Assembly (NCBI RefSeq): GCF_000424625.1
Contig: NZ_AUKG01000001.1
Coordinates: forward strand, 930,001-994,000
DNA: 64,000 nt
Direction of reading: 5' to 3'
DNA from: Conexibacter woesei Iso977N
GTDB lineage: Bacteria; Actinomycetota; Thermoleophilia; Solirubrobacterales; Solirubrobacteraceae
Under the pieces are notes generated by a model, which worked only from the letters and a program-made list of their open reading frames with translations, was not told where the DNA came from and did no database searches. This document shows, piece by piece, positions 29,934 through 39,471 of the stretch; the stretch's first letter is position 1, and every line of letters begins with the position of its first letter. The translations under genes were made by a program, and so were the position numbers.

Positions 29934-31183
29934 CTACAACCCGTCGCCGGCACGGCGCAGGCGCAGCTCGAAGCACGGCGGCGCGGCGCGGGTCAGGCGC
30001 AGGCTGCCGCCGTCGGCGCGGGCCAGCGCGCGGGCGAGGTGCAGGCCGATGCCGGTGCCGCCGTCGGTGTGGGACGCTCCGCGGTCGAACACGCGCTCGG
30101 CGTCGTCGCCGGCGATCCCGTCGCCGGTGTCCTCGACGGTCACCGTGGCGAGCCGCGTGTCCTGGCGCACGTGGATCGTCACCGGTCCGGCGCCGTGCCG
30201 GAGGGCGTTGTCGAGCAGGACGTCGAGGACCTGGCCGACGGTGCCGGGGGAGGCGACGGCGCGGACCGCCGCGTCGCCGTCGGTGGTCACCGCCACGCGC
30301 CGGCCGGCGCGGGCGTAGATCGCCGTCCAGGCGGCGGCGTGGTCGCGCACGACGTCCGGCAGGTCGACGGCGATCTGGTCGCCGTGGGCGGTGGAACGTG
30401 CGAGGGCGAGCAGCTCGGCGATCATCGCCTCGAGGCGGTCGGCCTCGCGCAGGGCGGCGTCGAGCTCCTCGCGCAGCGCCTCCGGATCGTCGGCAGCGGC
30501 GCTCTCCTCCAGGCGCAGGCGCAGGGCGGTCAGCGGCGTGCGCAGCTGGTGGGAGATGTTGGAGGAGAACTCGCGCTCGCGGGCGACGAGCTCGGCGATG
30601 CGCTCGGCGCTGGTGTCCAGGGCCTGGCCGATCGCGTCGATCTCCGGGACGCCGGAGCGCGGGGCGCGGGCGGAGAAGTCGCCGTCGCCCAGGCGCGCGG
30701 ACGTGCGCGCGACGCGCTCCAGCGGCCGCGACAGGCGCCGCGCCTGGATCGCCGCCAGGGCGGTGGCGACCGCGATGCCGCCGGCGCCGAGCAGGGCGAT
30801 CAGCAGCCAGGAGCGCCGGACGCGGCGGTTGATCTCGCTCGCGGGCGCCGACGCGGTCACGACGGCGGCGCCGGTCGTGCCCGCGCGCGCCGCGACGACG
30901 CCGTCCTCGAGCCGCGCGCCGGCGGCGATCCGGCGCCCGTCGGCGACGACGACCAGGCGGTGCCCGGGCCGGACCAGCGGCGCGACGTCGGCGGTCGTCG
31001 GGGCGATGCCGCGCTGGAGACGGTCGTCGATGACGCTGGCGGCGGCGTCGGCCTCGCGCTCGATCTTGCCGGTCTGGTCGGAGCGCACGCGCGCGGCCTC
31101 GACCGCGCCGAGCGGGATGCCGAGGACCAACACCGCGGCGAGCGCGATCAGCGCCGTCGAGGTCGTCAGGCGCCGGCGGACGG

Positions 31184-31187
<4 letters not shown>
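29934..31187 (-). CDS. Sensor histidine kinase (OmpR-type system)
   Basis: 417 residues. Two membrane helices (about 12-33 and 125-145) flank a short extracellular domain of about 90 residues. HAMP region follows (about 147-200, RRLSRPLERVARTSARLGDGDF). The phosphoacceptor is in the H-box SHQLRTPLTALRLRLEE near 213. The ATPase part has LDNALRHG (N-box), VEDTGDGIAG and GTGIGLHLARALA. Its start overlaps the response regulator stop as ATGA, so the pair is translationally coupled. The signal is unknown. Confidence 0.93.
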
Positions 31188-31858
<671 letters not shown>

Positions 31859-31968
31859 GTGCGGATCGTAGGGCGGTGGGTCGGGCAGTCGACGAACAGG
31901 CAAGGCTTCGGCGAGGCCTGCTGCGCCTTTGCCGTTCCTTGACCCTGCGCCCGCGATCCTGCCCGGCC

Positions 31969-32712
31969 ATGCCGCATCTCTCCGAGCTGCACGGCGCCGC
32001 GACGCACCTGGCGGTCGTGGCGATCCCGCTGTTCGCGATCCTGCACTTCGTCCGGCGCGCGGGACGCGGGGGCGCCGCCGTCGTCGGCGCGGAGCCCTGG
32101 GCGCTGGGGGCGGCGGTGCTCGGCGTCGCCGCCTCCGGCGCCACCGGCCTGCTGGTCTGGGGCCAGGCCCAGACGGAGCTGCGCGGTCAGCACTTCCGGC
32201 TGGGCAACGCGCACTTCTGGCTGGGGATCGCGATCGCGGTCCTGGCCGTGCTGGCGGCCGGCGACTGGTGGCGCAGCCGACGCGCCGACGGCGTCGACCA
32301 CCGGCCGGTGATCGTCCCGATCCTCGCGGTCCTGGTCGTTGTCGGCGTCGTCGTGCAGGGCTACCTCGGCGGGCGCATGACCTACGAGCACGGCGTCGGC
32401 GTCTACGACGGCGGGCAGCTGGCCCAGAGCGCGACCGGCGCGTCGAGGCTGCACGTCGCGCTGGCGACGGGGACGCCGATGGTGCAGGCCGGCAAGGCCG
32501 CGTTCTCCGCTCAGGGCCTGGGCTGCGCGCGCTGCCACGGCGACCTCGCCCAAGGGCTGCGCGCGCCGCCGCTGGCCGGCGGCCGCGAGCTGCCCGACTT
32601 CCGGCGAGTCCATCAACATGGTCTGTTCCCGTCGAGCGTGGTGACAGACAGGGACTTCGCGGCGATCGACGCGTGGCTGAAGACGCTCGCGCCGGCCGGG
32701 CGTCGCGACTGA
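31969..32712 (+). CDS. Membrane cytochrome c (DUF2231-like membrane part plus CXXCH)
   Basis: 247 residues. The first half is a four-helix membrane region starting HGAATHLAVVAIPLFAILHF, with histidines at helix starts, as in DUF2231 proteins. The C-terminal 70 residues form a small c-type cytochrome: a haem-binding CARCH motif (about 183-187), then PPLAGGRELPDF and a terminal helix AIDAWLKTLAP. Lack of a separate signal peptide fits topology with the haem outside. Probably an electron carrier or redox sensor. ATG was chosen because the 31 in-frame codons upstream look noncoding. Confidence 0.82.
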   Translation: MPHLSELHGAATHLAVVAIPLFAILHFVRRAGRGGAAVVGAEPWALGAAVLGVAASGATGLLVWGQAQTELRGQHFRLGNAHFWLGIAIAVLAVLAAGDWWRSRRADGVDHRPVIVPILAVLVVVGVVVQGYLGGRMTYEHGVGVYDGGQLAQSATGASRLHVALATGTPMVQAGKAAFSAQGLGCARCHGDLAQGLRAPPLAGGRELPDFRRVHQHGLFPSSVVTDRDFAAIDAWLKTLAPAGRRD

Positions 32713-32736
32713 GCGACGCCGGCCGTGCGCCGCGCG

Positions 32737-32892
32737 TCACCAGTAGTGGCGGCGGCCGGCGACTGCGCGATCCGTGGAGCCGAGGACCCAGAGCACGGCG
32801 CCGATGATGATGAGCACGATGCCGATGGTCCAGAGGATGCCGATGCCCAGCGCGAAGCCGAGCAGCAGGAGGATCAGGCCGAGGATGATCAT
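32737..32892 (-). CDS. DUF6131 small membrane protein
   Basis: 51 residues from ATG with AGAGG upstream. Almost entirely hydrophobic (two helices: IILGLILLLLGFALGIGIL and IGIVLIIIGAVLWVLG) with a C-terminal RRHYW tail. This matches actinobacterial DUF6131. Function unknown; such mini-proteins are often stress-induced. Convergent with the cytochrome gene. The 227 bp between its start and 33120 holds leader and promoter sequence and no gene. Confidence 0.8.
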   Translation of the reverse strand: MIILGLILLLLGFALGIGILWTIGIVLIIIGAVLWVLGSTDRAVAGRRHYW

Positions 32893-33119
32893 GAGGGACC
32901 TCTTGGTTGGGGTGGTGGCCCGCGCGGTCGACGGACGGTCGGCCGGCGGTGCCCTCGCCGTACCCGCAGCGGCCCCGGAACAGCGTCGATTGCGATGGGC
33001 GGACGGCCCGCGGAACTCGCACCTGACCTTCGGTGTCGTGTCGCGTTGTTGTGGGACTCGCACCCGGCCGGCGGCGGATCGTGGGTTTGGCGGTGCGCTC
33101 GACCAGGGACGATGACGGC

Positions 33120-34518
33120 GTGAGCACACGGCCACGGGACGCGGAGGAGCTGTGGCGCCGGTTCGGCGCCGGTGACGGGTCGGCGTTCACGCAGCTCTAC
33201 AGCGACCATCACCACGACGTCGTCCGGTACTGCCGCTCGCTGCTGCGCGACGACGAGGACGCCCAGGACGCGGCGCAGGGGACGTGGGCGGCGATCTGGA
33301 CCAAGCCCGACGCGGCGCGGCGCGACATCCCGCTGCGGCCGTGGCTGTTCCGCGTCGCGCACAACGAGGCGATCAGCATCATCCGCCGGCGCCGGTCACA
33401 CGACACGCTGGCCGACCTCGACCTGCCCGCGCTCGACGACGTCGCCGGCGACGCCGAGCGCCGCGAGCGGCTGGCGACGCTGCGCGCCGACCTCGCGAAC
33501 CTCCCGGAGCGCCAGCGGGTCGCGCTGCTGTCACGCGAGCTCGGGGGTCTGGGGCACACCGAGATCGGCGACGCGCTGGGCATCTCGCCGGCTGCGGCGA
33601 AGCAGACGATCTACGAGGCGCGGCGGGCGCTGATCGAGGCCGAGAGTGGGCGGTCGATGGCCTGCGGGCTGGTCGAGCGCGCGATCTCCGACGGCGACGG
33701 GCGGGTGCGGCGCAGCCGCCGCCTGACCGCGCACCTGCGCAGCTGCGCCGGGTGCCGGGCGTTCGCCGAGGCGGTCGGCAGCCGGCGGCGCGATCTTCGC
33801 CTGCTGTTCCCGGCGCCCGCGGCGCTGGGGCTCCTGGCGCGCGCCGCGGTGGGGGGCGGGGGCCGGCGCGGGCGCGGGCGCGGGGGCGGGCGGTGCCGGT
33901 TTGGTGGCGGGAGGAGGCGGCGGCGCGCTGGCGGCCAAGGTCGCGGTCGCCGCGGTGACGATCGCGGTGGCGGGCGCCGGGGCGCGCCACGAGCTCGGTA
34001 GGACCCGCGCCGCCGAAGCCAAGAGCGTCCCGGTGGCGAGGGCGAAGGTGCGATCGTCGACCCCGACCAGGACGACCGTCGTCGCCGCTGCCGTTAGGCC
34101 GGCGAGGCCGGTTCCGCAGCGGGCGTCCTCCAGGGTCCCGCCCTCGCGCGCGCCGCACGCCCGCGCGAAGACCGTCGCTCACCGACCTCCCGCCGCCCCG
34201 GCCCCGGCCGTCACTGTCACCCCAGCTGCCACCCGACCGGTCGCGGTGCCCAAGACGACCGCGGTCGTGCAGCCGCCGGGGCAGGTCAAGAGGGCCGTTG
34301 GCGCGTTGCCGCCGGGTCAGGCCAAGAGGGACGTTGGCGCGTTGCCGCCGGGCCAGGCCAAGAGGGCCGACGGCGCGTTGCCGCCCGGCCAGGCCAAGAA
34401 GACCGACGCCGCCCCGGCTCCGGCGGCGAGCGACACCGCAGCGACGCCTCCGGCGCCCGCCACGCTGCCGCCCGGCCAGGCCAAGAAGGTCGCGCGGAGC
34501 GAGCAGCCTTCGCCCTAG
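33120..34518 (+). pseudogene. ECF sigma factor with zinc finger and membrane-anchored C-terminus, frameshifted
   Basis: The GTG-started frame encodes sigma region 2 (about 15-85, SAFTQLYSDHHHDVVRYCRSLL), region 4 (about 118-172, HTEIGDALGISPAAAKQTIYEARRAL), then a zinc-finger-like HLRSCAGC segment near 205. At about 33850-33870, in a G-run, coding shifts by one base: the original frame turns into Arg/Gly junk until a stop at 33999-34001, while the +1 frame continues smoothly through a Gly/Ala linker, a membrane helix (AAKVAVAAVTIAVAGAG) and an exposed tail with five PPGQxK motifs to 34516-34518. Removing one G would give a protein of about 465 residues. It could be a sequencing error, a pseudogene, or phase-variable. 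Confidence 0.75.
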
Positions 34519-34680
34519 GACTGCCTGCTCGCGGGTCGTCACTTCGTCCTTCATCAACGCGCCGAGAAGGGCAAGGTCAGGTCCTATCGCCATAAAAGGC
34601 TCGCATGCCCCCGAAGGGCTCGCGACGGGTACGCCCGGCTCCGCAGACTTCTTGTCGTCCTTCTTGGAACGGAGCAACAT

Positions 34681-34899
34681 ATGGGCATTGGCACCTCCAT
34701 CTTCCTGATCGCCGTCGGCGCCATCATGCGCTTCGCGGTCTCGGTGCACGCCTCGGGGTTCAGCATTCACACGATCGGCGTGATCCTCATGGTCGTCGGC
34801 GTCGTCGGCCTGCTGATCAGCCTGCTGTGGATGACCATCTGGGCCGACCGCGCCGCCGCCCGGCGGACGGTCGTCACCCGCGAGCGAGACGTGTATTGA
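34681..34899 (+). CDS. DUF6458 small membrane protein
   Basis: 72 residues. MGIGTSIFLIAVGAIMRFAV at the start is the diagnostic DUF6458 sequence; a second helix (IGVILMVVGVVGLLISLLWMTIW) and a basic tail follow. GGAGC precedes the ATG. Function unknown but the family is broadly conserved in actinobacteria. The 162 bp before it contain leader sequence only. Confidence 0.85.
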   Translation: MGIGTSIFLIAVGAIMRFAVSVHASGFSIHTIGVILMVVGVVGLLISLLWMTIWADRAAARRTVVTRERDVY

Positions 34900-34934
34900 T
34901 CGAGGCCCGGCTTCGGCGACGGCAGGCCGCCGCG

Positions 34935-35309
34935 ATGACCGCCGCCTCCGTCCGCGTCGTGCTCGTCGACGACTACCTCCCGCTGCGTCAGCTGCTGCGT
35001 GAGGTGCTCGTCGACCGCGGCTGCTCGATCGCCGGCGAGGCGCGCGACGGCGACGAGGCGATCGAGGTCGTCCTTTCGACCGTCCCCGACGTCGTCGTCA
35101 TGGACGCCCAGATGCCGCGGATGAACGGCATCGACGCCACGCGCGCGATCCGCGAGCGCAACACCGCGATCGAGGTGGTGGTCTTCACCGCCGCCGACGA
35201 CCCGGCCCTCGCCCGCCGAGCGCTGGAGGCCGGCGCGGCCCAGGTGTTCCCGAAGACCTCGCTCGGCCTACTCGTGGACCACATCGCCTCGCGCACACCC
35301 CGCACATGA
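34935..35309 (+). CDS. Stand-alone receiver-domain response regulator
   Basis: 124 residues, a receiver domain with no output. VVLVDDYLPLRQLLREVL has the acidic pair; the phosphoacceptor is Asp55 region in DVVVMDAQMPRMNGID; FTAADD and FPKTS supply the Thr and Lys of the active site. It starts 35 bp after the DUF6458 gene, so probably co-transcribed. Single-domain receivers act on kinases, motors or diguanylate cyclases; the partner cannot be named. The cognate kinase is not adjacent. Confidence 0.85.
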   Translation: MTAASVRVVLVDDYLPLRQLLREVLVDRGCSIAGEARDGDEAIEVVLSTVPDVVVMDAQMPRMNGIDATRAIRERNTAIEVVVFTAADDPALARRALEAGAAQVFPKTSLGLLVDHIASRTPRT

Positions 35310-35355
35310 GCCTTTGCGAGCGGTGGGGCCTTGCGCGCCACCTCGGAGGCGACCA

Positions 35356-36141
35356 TCACGACAGCGCCTCCTCGAGCGCCGCCCGGTGGGCGGCGACGTG
35401 CTCGGCGTCGCGCTGGTAGACCACCGCGTCGCCCGCCGCCTCGTGGCGGACGCTGGCCTCCTCACCGGCGGCGACACCGTCGAGGATGCGCTGGCGGATC
35501 GCGTCCAGCCGGGAGAGCAACGTCGGCACGAACCGACGGCGATCGTCCCCGCTCAAGTTGTAGGCGTCGGCGAAGAGCCGCACCCGCCGCGCCTGCTCCT
35601 GTATGGCGTGCAACGCGGCCGGACCCTCCTTGACGGAGAGCGGGACGAACCGATAAGCCGCGTAGACCACATCCCAGATCCGCGGACCGGGACCGGCCAT
35701 GTCGAAGTCGATCAGCCCGGCGAGCCGCCCGTCGCGGAGCACGACGTTGTAGGGCGCGACGTCGTTGTGGCAGAGCACCTCGCGCGGGAGGTCGGCCGGC
35801 GCGGCGACCTGCCACTGGTCGCCGGCCGCCGGCACGAAGCCGGCCGTCGCCTCGTGGTAGTCGCGCAGCAGCTCAGCCGCCTGCACGAGCACCGCATCGG
35901 ACCAGAGCACCTCGGGCAGCGGGTAGTTGTACACCTCGCCCGGGAGGTAGCTGACAACCTCGCGCCCTTCCGCATCGAACCCGAGCGGCCGGGGCGCGCG
36001 GTCGAACCCCGCAGCCTCCAGATGGGCGAGCAGCCGCTGCACACCGCCGCTCCACGGCCCAGACCGCCGGTGCACCGCATCTCCGACGCGGCTCACCGCC
36101 GTGACGTTGCCGCCACTCAGGATCTCCTCTCGATCGCTCAT
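35356..36141 (-). CDS. Aminoglycoside phosphotransferase (APH) family kinase
   Basis: 261 residues from ATG at 36141. The kinase core shows the Brenner motif LCHNDVAPYNVVL (His-x-Asp, Asn) near 143 and the metal-binding GLIDFDMAGPGPRIWDV near 160-175. The N-lobe has GFDAEGREVVSYLPGEV. It may phosphorylate an aminoglycoside, choline, fructosamine or another small alcohol; the family is too broad to choose. It is the last chromosomal gene before the genomic island. Confidence 0.85.
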   Translation of the reverse strand: MSDREEILSGGNVTAVSRVGDAVHRRSGPWSGGVQRLLAHLEAAGFDRAPRPLGFDAEGREVVSYLPGEVYNYPLPEVLWSDAVLVQAAELLRDYHEATAGFVPAAGDQWQVAAPADLPREVLCHNDVAPYNVVLRDGRLAGLIDFDMAGPGPRIWDVVYAAYRFVPLSVKEGPAALHAIQEQARRVRLFADAYNLSGDDRRRFVPTLLSRLDAIRQRILDGVAAGEEASVRHEAAGDAVVYQRDAEHVAAHRAALEEALS

Positions 36142-36216
36142 GCTGCTGCTCGCTGATCGTAAGGCCTGCAAAGCCGCCCGCCGGGCCCACAGGACGGCCG
36201 TGAAACGCCTCGATTG

Positions 36217-36318
36217 GGCCACGATCAGGCCACGAACGCGCACGAGTGGCGCGTAGGCGCTCGTTTCGGCGGTCTGGAGGTAAAGAAAAAGGCGTCGGTT
36301 TGCGGCGTCTTTGCGAGA
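36217..36318. repeat. Left copy of the sequence flanking the tRNA-Phe 3' end
   Basis: This stretch resembles 50562-50662, on the 3' side of the intact tRNA-Phe. Exact shared blocks are GGCCACGATCAGGCCA (36217-36232 and 50562-50577) and AGTGGCGCGTAGGCGCTC (36245-36262 and 50589-50606), with similar order and spacing but scattered differences between. It continues directly into the 38-bp exact repeat. It is probably the original downstream region of the tRNA, now separated from it by the island. The rest of 36142-36216 shows nothing recognisable. Confidence 0.7.
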
Positions 36319-36356
36319 TGGCGAGTCCCGGACTCGAACCGGGGACACCACGATTT
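36319..36356 (-). repeat. Left attachment site: duplicated tRNA-Phe 3' end
   Basis: Thirty-eight bases identical to 50663-50700, covering the T-arm, variable loop, acceptor 3' strand and part of the anticodon stem of tRNA-Phe. After one missing T, CAG also matches, then the sequence diverges, so this copy is not a tRNA. It marks the far edge of an element integrated into the tRNA 3' end. Confidence 0.88.
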
Positions 36357-36458
36357 CAGAGGAACTTATAGGTGAACTCCGGGGCGCAGTTTGCAGCGGG
36401 ATCGCGGGCCGCGCCGGATGACTCATACCCGTGGTTTCCGGCGGCTTCCTGTGGGTTC

Positions 36459-36485
36459 AGGCCATGAAACGGTCGTTCATGGCCT
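36459..36485. repeat. 10-bp-arm inverted repeat near the left end of the island
   Basis: AGGCCATGAA and TTCATGGCCT flank a 7-nt spacer. It sits about 100 bp inside the left attachment site, in a 311-bp gene-free stretch (36357-36667). It could be a terminator hairpin for the nuclease gene that ends at 36668 or a recombinase arm site. The AGGCC motif also appears in the flank repeats at 36217 and 50562. Confidence 0.4.
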
Positions 36486-36667
36486 AATGGCCACTTGGTG
36501 TACCACTTGCTCGCGACACGTGACGTGCTCTCGCGCTCAGCTACCCGTCCGCGGTGGTCTGCTGCTCGTCAGCCATCACGCGGAGCGTCGACTTGAGCCG
36601 TGATCGAAGCGCCGAAGCAGACGTCAGTCGCGGTACGCGGTGTCTGACCCTAGGCGCGGCGGTTGGG

Positions 36668-38224
36668 TCAGAGAAATTCGCGGAGTGCCCCTATGAAGTG
36701 ACGGTCGCGCAGAGCACTCGAAGTCGCGAGTAGATCCCAGGGTCGGCCAAGGCGTACAAGTTGGCGGTCGTCGCCGGCTTCGCGATGATGACCGATCGTG
36801 AGGCCTTTCCTCCCGCATAGCTCCTCCGGGTAGTTAGGGTTTATCTCCCACCGGTTGCCTGCCGCTGTGAGCGAATACTGGTCTGCGTCGTCACGGCACC
36901 GGAGCACCATGGTCGATAGCCGGACGGCTTCGAGGTCGTTCCAGATGTCGCCATAGAGTTTCCGATAGCGAAGGAGCGCGGCAACATCGAGGAGGATCGC
37001 GGCTAGCTGCGATGCCTGTCTTTTTTTGATGTGGACGTGCTCGAACATGTCGCCGAAGACACGGTCGATCTCTGCGCGAGGTGTGAGGTTGGACGCAGAC
37101 AGTCCAAAACGATCTCGCTCGTATCGGTCACAGAGCCACACCGTTGTTTTGGTCAGGAGCCTCTTCGCCGCTGCTGGCTTCCTCGGTCCGAGCAGTATCG
37201 CTGCAGGGATAAGGCTGACGGCGAACCGATCGCCCACCGGATGGGTCGTGCCTGGCTGAGCGGAGATGAAGCGGGCCAGATACGCAGCGATCTCGTCCGC
37301 AAGCTCGGGTTCGCGTCCAGCGACTCGGAGGCCGAGCAGCCCTAGTAGCTCCGTGAGCCGAATGCAGCGCACGGAGTAGGTGGCCCAGGCGGAGAAGCCC
37401 TCGGAAGCCGAGATAGCAAAACCGATCATCCCACGTTTACTGAGTAGTCGATAGTCACACTCCGACCAGAGCTGACGAGCGAAGGTCTCGAAAAGCGACC
37501 CGCCGGCGTCGGCCGCGAGGAGCGCCGCGTCCTCGGTACGGTCGTTCGCCCACGCTGCACGCACGAAGCAGAGCCCGAGATGACAGGCGAGATCCAGTCG
37601 GTTGGCACGCGCTAGGCGTTCCGCGACGAGCGAAGCTTCAACCACTCCTAGCCCGACTAGCTGTTCTGCTGGGAACGAGTCCCAGCGACGCGCGAAGATC
37701 TCGATGTCGTCCATCGAGATGTCGTTGCGATCGATTGCCCCGAGGGTCGTGAGGAGCGCCCCGTCGATCGAACCGCGGAGCACCGCATCGGGATTGCTGC
37801 TTAGTCCTGAGAGGAGTCGGTCGCGCGCCCAAATCTCAAGCTCCGGTTCGCCGCGAGTCCTGGCTCTCCGGTTGTACTCCGCCGCGAGAAGCGGTGCGTT
37901 GCCGACCATTCGGCCGGTCGTCACAAGCACCGGACGGCGCTTGAGTTCGGGGTCAAACTCGGGACCCGCGTAGTCGCTTAGCCGTAGCTCCTCGAGCTGG
38001 CCCAAGAGGGCGCGCCATTGAGGCTGGCCGATGTTGCCGGCCTTGGATTGGAAGACCCACTGTTCTCCGTCGCGACGCGCGACCGCGTCCTTTCCAAATT
38101 CCTGAGAACCGTGGGTGAGATGCACATGGGTGAAGCCTTCAGCGCGCAGCATCGCCAGGAGCGGCTCGTCGAGCGCTCGCTCGGTAACAAAATCAAGAAA
38201 GGCGTCTACGGCGTCGTCGAGCAA
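36668..38224 (-). CDS. Mrr-like restriction endonuclease-fold protein
   Basis: 518 residues. Near the N-terminus (about 38-63) is a PD-(D/E)xK-type arrangement: GSQEFGKDAVARRDGEQWVFQSKAG, with Glu, Asp and the Q-x-K triplet of Mrr/GmrSD-type nucleases. PVLVTTGRM around 98 fits the next core strand. The remaining 380 residues are helical (repeated Leu/Ala/Arg segments) without a recognised domain and may sense or bind a partner. It overlaps the upstream small gene by 32 nt, so both are co-expressed. Lower GC and a run of seven T near 37020 distinguish it from chromosomal genes. Likely cleaves foreign DNA. Confidence 0.7.
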   Translation of the reverse strand: MLDDAVDAFLDFVTERALDEPLLAMLRAEGFTHVHLTHGSQEFGKDAVARRDGEQWVFQSKAGNIGQPQWRALLGQLEELRLSDYAGPEFDPELKRRPVLVTTGRMVGNAPLLAAEYNRRARTRGEPELEIWARDRLLSGLSSNPDAVLRGSIDGALLTTLGAIDRNDISMDDIEIFARRWDSFPAEQLVGLGVVEASLVAERLARANRLDLACHLGLCFVRAAWANDRTEDAALLAADAGGSLFETFARQLWSECDYRLLSKRGMIGFAISASEGFSAWATYSVRCIRLTELLGLLGLRVAGREPELADEIAAYLARFISAQPGTTHPVGDRFAVSLIPAAILLGPRKPAAAKRLLTKTTVWLCDRYERDRFGLSASNLTPRAEIDRVFGDMFEHVHIKKRQASQLAAILLDVAALLRYRKLYGDIWNDLEAVRLSTMVLRCRDDADQYSLTAAGNRWEINPNYPEELCGRKGLTIGHHREAGDDRQLVRLGRPWDLLATSSALRDRHFIGALREFL

Positions 38225-38813
38225 GGAGTTCGTTCAGCTTTCGCTCTTGAAGGTCCGTAATCTGCTGTTGCTGCTCGTCGGTCGGCACTGGCATCTTCGC
38301 CAGAGTGTCGGGATGGACCAACATCGTTGGCAATGAGAGCGTGTCGTCGTCGGTGAGGCCATACTCGATCTTGTCCAACATCTCGTACAAGGCCTCGAAT
38401 GTGAGCGGACCTTCTGCGTTGACGACGTTGCCTGTCGCTTCGGTTACGCGATTCAACGTTCCGACCATGGTGCGGAGCTGGCCTTCGCGCAGTTCGCTGG
38501 AGGCCATTACGATTTGAAGTGCCAACTTCCAAGGATCGCCCTCACGGACATCGTCGACGTCGAGGACCAAGCCCGCGGTGAGGCTTGCGGGTTCGAGTTC
38601 GACGTCGAAACCTTCCTTATCTTCGAACATGGAACCGAGTGCGCCAGGGCTTTCGACGATCTCGATCTGCTCCAAGATCGGGTCCCCCGCGCGGGCAAGC
38701 TCTTGGATAGCGTCGGAGATGAACCAAGCGAATGCTCCGCTGTACTCGGGGAGGGAGAACGGCACAGGAATTGGACCGTACCGGCGGCATCGGTCAACGT
38801 CTCTGTCCAACAC
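38193..38813 (-). CDS. Hypothetical protein, partner of the Mrr-like nuclease
   Basis: About 206 residues from GTG at 38813, the best start in a frame whose upstream part looks noncoding; this start has no clear ribosome-binding site, so the true start is unsure. Segments such as GPIPVPFSLPEYSGAFAWFISDAIQEL and TFEALYEMLDKIEYGL are well-formed helices and strands. The C-terminus is a charged coiled-coil-like tail (DEQQQQITDLQERKLNELLARRRRRR). No known domain. It overlaps the nuclease gene by 32 nt and is probably a specificity, sensor or antitoxin-like partner. Confidence 0.6.
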   Translation of the reverse strand: MLDRDVDRCRRYGPIPVPFSLPEYSGAFAWFISDAIQELARAGDPILEQIEIVESPGALGSMFEDKEGFDVELEPASLTAGLVLDVDDVREGDPWKLALQIVMASSELREGQLRTMVGTLNRVTEATGNVVNAEGPLTFEALYEMLDKIEYGLTDDDTLSLPTMLVHPDTLAKMPVPTDEQQQQITDLQERKLNELLARRRRRRLS

Positions 38814-39089
38814 CCCATAAGAGGCGGCGACCCGCTCTAGGACCGTTCGTTCACGTCGGTCACGCCGAGGGACAACCGCCGAGCGCACCCCTCGACAGGT
38901 GCCCGCCGACCGAGATCGCGCACGACGCGTAGAAGCTCCACCCGTGTCGTGTCCGTGTCGTCGCGCGGGCCGACGCCTGCAGCGCGGCGACCGCACGCGC
39001 CCTGTGTAGACATCGAGCTGGGTCCGGTAGCGCGCGCGAGTCCCGGCGATGAACGAGCGTGCGGGCGACGGCGGAGTTGGATGAGTTGC

Positions 39090-39345
39090 TCACATGAGCG
39101 TCCGACAGAGCCCGAGCCCCTCGAGCAGCAGGCGGAGTCGCGTCTTGCGCAACGTGCTGAAGCCTGTGTTCCGGAGAACGCGAGCAAGTACTCCTGCAGC
39201 GTTGCGGTGGCGAGCTGTTGGAGAGTCTCGGCGAATTCGGGGCAGATCGCGTCGAGAGCGAAGATCGCCGCGATCTGGTCCAGCTCGTCTCGGGTGGCCG
39301 AAATTTCAGCTGGGGTTGAATCTGGTCGCGGCGCGCACGCGTCGG
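39090..39345 (-). pseudogene. Possible decayed gene in the 38814-39471 gap
   Basis: This 658-bp gap contains no confident gene. On the minus strand one frame reads like coding sequence (ISATRDELDQIAAIFALD, then AETLQQLATATLQEYLL) but has no start codon. A neighbouring frame then continues as STLRKTRLRLLLEGLGL to a TGA at 39090. The simplest reading is a frameshifted, truncated remnant. The rest of the gap shows nothing recognisable. Confidence 0.25.
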
Positions 39346-39471
39346 TGTCGTTCGAACTCGACCTGCGGTTGGCTCGAGAGCGTGATGTAGGTCATGCGCT
39401 GGTTCAGTTCTTGGTCAGGCGCTCCTGCTCGGAGCCGCGAGCGGGTATCGCATCTCGGAGCGCGTCCCAGC

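Noticed and set aside
36391-36603. Short plus-strand reading frame just inside the left attachment site, considered as an integrase or excisionase remnant
   Set aside because: The translation has no recombinase motif (no R-H-R-Y or Ser-recombinase pattern) on either strand and codon use looks random.
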